64,000 nt of DNA from Steinernema hermaphroditum (Eukaryota; Nematoda; Chromadorea; Rhabditida; Steinernematidae): assembly GCA_030435675.1 (NCBI GenBank), contig CM059624.1, forward strand, positions 16,640,769 through 16,704,768, read 5' to 3'. Of this stretch, positions 61,601-64,000 are shown one piece after another. Position numbers and translations under genes: made by a program. Below the pieces are notes generated by a model. That model saw only the letters and a list, made by a program, of their open reading frames with translations, did not search any database and was not told the DNA's origin. The stretch's first letter is position 1. Each line of letters opens with the position of its first letter.

Positions 61601-64000
61601 TGTCTCGAATTGAAAGTTTTGCAGGAAACTAAGATAGTCCACAGGAAATCCAACGAGAGTAGGCGCGTTCGATCAGGCTCGTGCAGTTCTACAAGATCCA
61701 ATCATAAAAATGCTATGGTACTTTGGAGCAGGAGGGGTCAGATGCATAACTCTTTGTATGAACAAGGGCCCTAACTGTCTCGAATTGAAAGTTTTGCAGG
61801 AAACTAAGATAGTCCACAGTAATCCCAACGGGAATAGGCGCGTTCGATCAGGCTCGTGCAGTTCTACAAGATCCAATCATAAAAATGCTATGGTACTTTG
61901 GAGCAGGAGGGTCAGATGCAGAACTCTTTGCATGAACAAGGCCCTATCTGTCTCGAATTGAAAGTTTTGCAGGAAACTAAGATAGTCCACAGTAAATCCA
62001 ACGGGAATAGGCGCGTTCGATCAGGCTCGTGCAGTTCTACAAGATCCAATCATAAAAATGCTATGGTACTTTGGAGCAGGAGGGTCAGATGCAGAACTCT
62101 TTGCATGAACAAGGCCCTATCTGTCTCGAATTGAAAGTTTTGCAGGAAACTAAGATAGTCCACAGTAATCCCAACGGGAATAGGCGCGTTCGATCAGGCT
62201 CGTGCAGTTCTACAAGATCCAATCATAAAAATGCTATGGTACTTTGGAGCAGGAGGGTCAGATGCAGAACTCTTTGCATGAACAAGGCCCTATCTGTCTC
62301 GAATTGAAAGTTTTGCAGGAAACTAAGATAGTCCACAGTAATCCCAACGGGAATAGGCGCGTTCGATCAGGCTCGTGCAGTTCTACAAGATCCAATCATA
62401 AAAATGCTATGGTACTTTGGAGCAGGAGGGTCAGATGCAGAGCTCTTGGTGTGAGCAAGGGCCCTGCTGTCTCGAATTGAAAGTTTTGCAGGAAACTAAG
62501 ATAGTCCACAGTAATCCCAACGAGAGTAGGCGCGTTCGATCAGGCTCGTGCAGTTCTACAAGATCCAATCATAAAAATGCTATGGTACTTTGGAGCAGGA
62601 GGGTCAGATGCAGAACTCTTTGTATGAACAAGGGCCCTAGCTGTCTCGAATTGAAAGTTTTGCAGGAAACTAAGATAGTCCACAGTAATTCCAACGGGAA
62701 TAGGCGCGTTCGATCAGGCTCGTGCAGTTCTACAAGATCCAATCATAAAAATGCTATGGTACTTTGGAGCAGGAGGGTCAGATGCAGAACTCTTTGCATG
62801 AACAAGGCCCTATCTGTCTCGAATTGAAAGTTTTGCAGGAAACTAAGATAGTCCACAGTAATCCCAACGGGAATAGGCGCGTTCGATCAGGCTCGTGCAG
62901 TTCTACAAGATCCAATCATAAAAATGCTATGGTACTTTGGAGCAGGAGGGTCAGATGCAGAGCTCTTGCTGTGAGCAAGGGCCCTGCTGTCTCGAATTGA
63001 AAGTTTTGCAGGAAACTAAGATAGTCCACAGGAAATCCAACGAGAGTAGGCGCGTTCGATCAGGCTCGTGCAGTTCTACAAGATCCAATCATAAAAATGC
63101 TATGGTACTTTGGAGCAGGAGGGTCAGATGCAGAACTCTTTGCATGAACAAGGCCCTATCTGTCTCGAATTGAAAGTTTTGCAGGAAACTAAGATAGTCC
63201 ACAGTAATCCCAACGGGAATAGGCGCGTTCGATCAGGCTCGTGCAGTTCTACAAGATCCAATCATAAAAATGCTATGGTACTTTGGAGCAGGAGGGTCAG
63301 ATGCAGAGCTCTTTGTATGAGCAAGGGCCCTATCTGTCTCGAATTGAAAGTTTTGCAGGAAACTAAGATAGTCCACAGTAAATCCAACGAGAGTAGGCGC
63401 GTTCGATCAGGCTCGTGCAGTTCTACAAGATCCAATCATAAAAATGCTATGGTACTTTGGAGCAGGAGGGTCAGATGCAGAACTCTTGCTGTGAGCAAGG
63501 GCCCTGCTGTCTCGAATTGAAAGTTTTGCAGGAAACTAAGATAGTCCACAGGAAATCCAACGAGAGTAGGCGCGTTCGATCAGGCTCGTGCAGTTCTACA
63601 AGATCCAATCATAAAAATGCTATGGTACTTCGGAGCAGGAGGGTCAGATGCATAACTCTTGCTGTGAGCAAGGGCCCTGCTGTCTCGAATTGAAAGTTTT
63701 GCAGGAAACTAAGATAGTCCACAGTAATCCCAACGGGAATAGGCGCGTTCGATCAGGCTCGTGCAGTTCTACAAGATCCAATCATAAAAATGCTATGGTA
63801 CTTTGGAGCAGGAGGGTCAGATGCAGAACTCTTTGCATGAACAAGGGCCCTATCTGTCTCGAATTGAAAGTTTTGCAGGAAACTAAGATAGTCCACAGTA
63901 ATCCCAACGGGAATAGGCGCGTTCGATCAGGCTCGTGCAGTTCTACAAGATCCAATCATAAAAATGCTATGGTACTTTGGAGCAGGAGGGTCAGATGCAG
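56501..64000 (+). repeat. Array domain J: mixed tail classes to the window end
   Basis: Units are 173 or 174 bp with few hinge indels. The taaatcc box still occurs but taatcccaacgggaat and taatccgaacgggaat become commoner to the right. GGGCCC-tail units are interspersed every few monomers. Gatatgg hinges with gatgg recur at 56.7, 57.2, 57.7, 58.2 and 58.8 kb, a roughly 520-bp rhythm. The array continues past the last base, which falls inside a tail. Confidence 0.85.

Larger units (their letters stand above)
1..64000 (+). repeat. Satellite DNA array, ~173-bp monomer, ~370 head-to-tail copies
   Basis: The same unit recurs from the first to the last base without any non-repeat interruption. Successive copies of the anchor ttggagcagg are spaced 173 bp in most of the window, 174 bp in many copies and 161-167 bp near the left end. 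All copies lie in the same orientation. Most differences between copies are a limited set of recurring single-base variants plus indels concentrated at one hinge. Neither edge is inside the window, so the true array is longer than 64 kb. Unit length, tandem organisation and higher-order repeats match eukaryotic centromeric or heterochromatic satellites. The sequence is not one I recognise, and centromere function cannot be read from sequence alone. Confidence 0.99.

Noticed and set aside
12588..61876. Minus-strand open frames of 62-90 codons at 12588, 30927, 44260, 51043 and 61673
   Set aside because: They appear only where an unusual unit length (an extra tail base, a missing base or the 38-bp deletion) happens to keep the complementary frame open. 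All encode the reverse complement of the same monomer.
129..63693. Hundreds of overlapping open frames of 62-310 codons on the plus strand that look like a repeat protein family
   Set aside because: They open at TTG or internal ATG codons inside every monomer, overlap one another by 63 bases at the 173-bp period, and end at fixed stops of the shifted frame. They follow from the satellite period and stop content, with no independent coding evidence.
1..64000. CRISPR array or bacterial tandem repeat locus
   Set aside because: The whole unit is repeated; there are no short repeats separated by unique spacers, no leader and no cas genes.
1..64000. Identity as a known centromere satellite such as alpha satellite, Arabidopsis 178-bp, maize CentC or Rhynchospora Tyba
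   Set aside because: The length class is similar, but I see no sequence match to the families whose sequence I can recall, and I cannot run a database search.

Overview
The whole 64 kb window is one uninterrupted head-to-tail satellite DNA array. The basic unit is about 173 bp and there are roughly 370 copies, all in the same orientation. I see no gene, RNA gene, transposable element, CRISPR array or unique flanking DNA, and neither edge of the array is reached. A megasatellite of this size and unit length is typical of eukaryotic heterochromatin or centromeres (established examples: human alpha satellite 171 bp, Arabidopsis 178 bp, Rhynchospora Tyba 172 bp). I do not recognise this monomer and cannot name the organism. 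A representative monomer is about 45% GC (78 of 173, counted by hand).

Monomer coordinates used below: position 1 is the first base of the window (starting cctatctg) and each full unit ends ...aacaaggc at 173. Parts are a nearly invariant core (1-50), a variable box (51-66), a CpG-rich invariant core (67-97, with gcgcgttcgatcagg), a two-state segment (98-105), an A-tract plus hinge (112-130) that is the main site of indels, a G-rich segment (131-142), and a variable tail (149-173 running into 1-6).

Layout. 1-5235: 173-bp units mixed with shortened units of about 161-167 bp. 5236-6420: disordered zone with two long G homopolymers and divergent monomers. 6421-22174: mixed 173/174-bp units. 22175-32187: irregular trimeric higher-order repeat of about 521 bp. 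32188-37562: hexameric higher-order repeat of about 1041 bp. 37563-44815: a block duplicated at about 3.1 kb spacing, rich in a GGGCCC tail class. 44816-49158: mixed 173/174-bp units. 49159-51497: a small higher-order repeat tagged by two linked substitutions, with a 38-bp deletion. 51498-56500: very uniform 173-bp units with a recombinant variable box. 56501-64000: mixed tail classes with a 12-monomer duplication.

Long open frames are an arithmetic by-product. One forward frame of the monomer has no stop, and 174-bp units preserve frame while 173-bp units do not. The points most worth a second look are the indel hinge beside a G-rich segment, the G-tract zone, the nested higher-order repeats, the mosaic box, the four-state CpG site and a minus-strand near match (8 of 9) to the CENP-B box in one monomer class.
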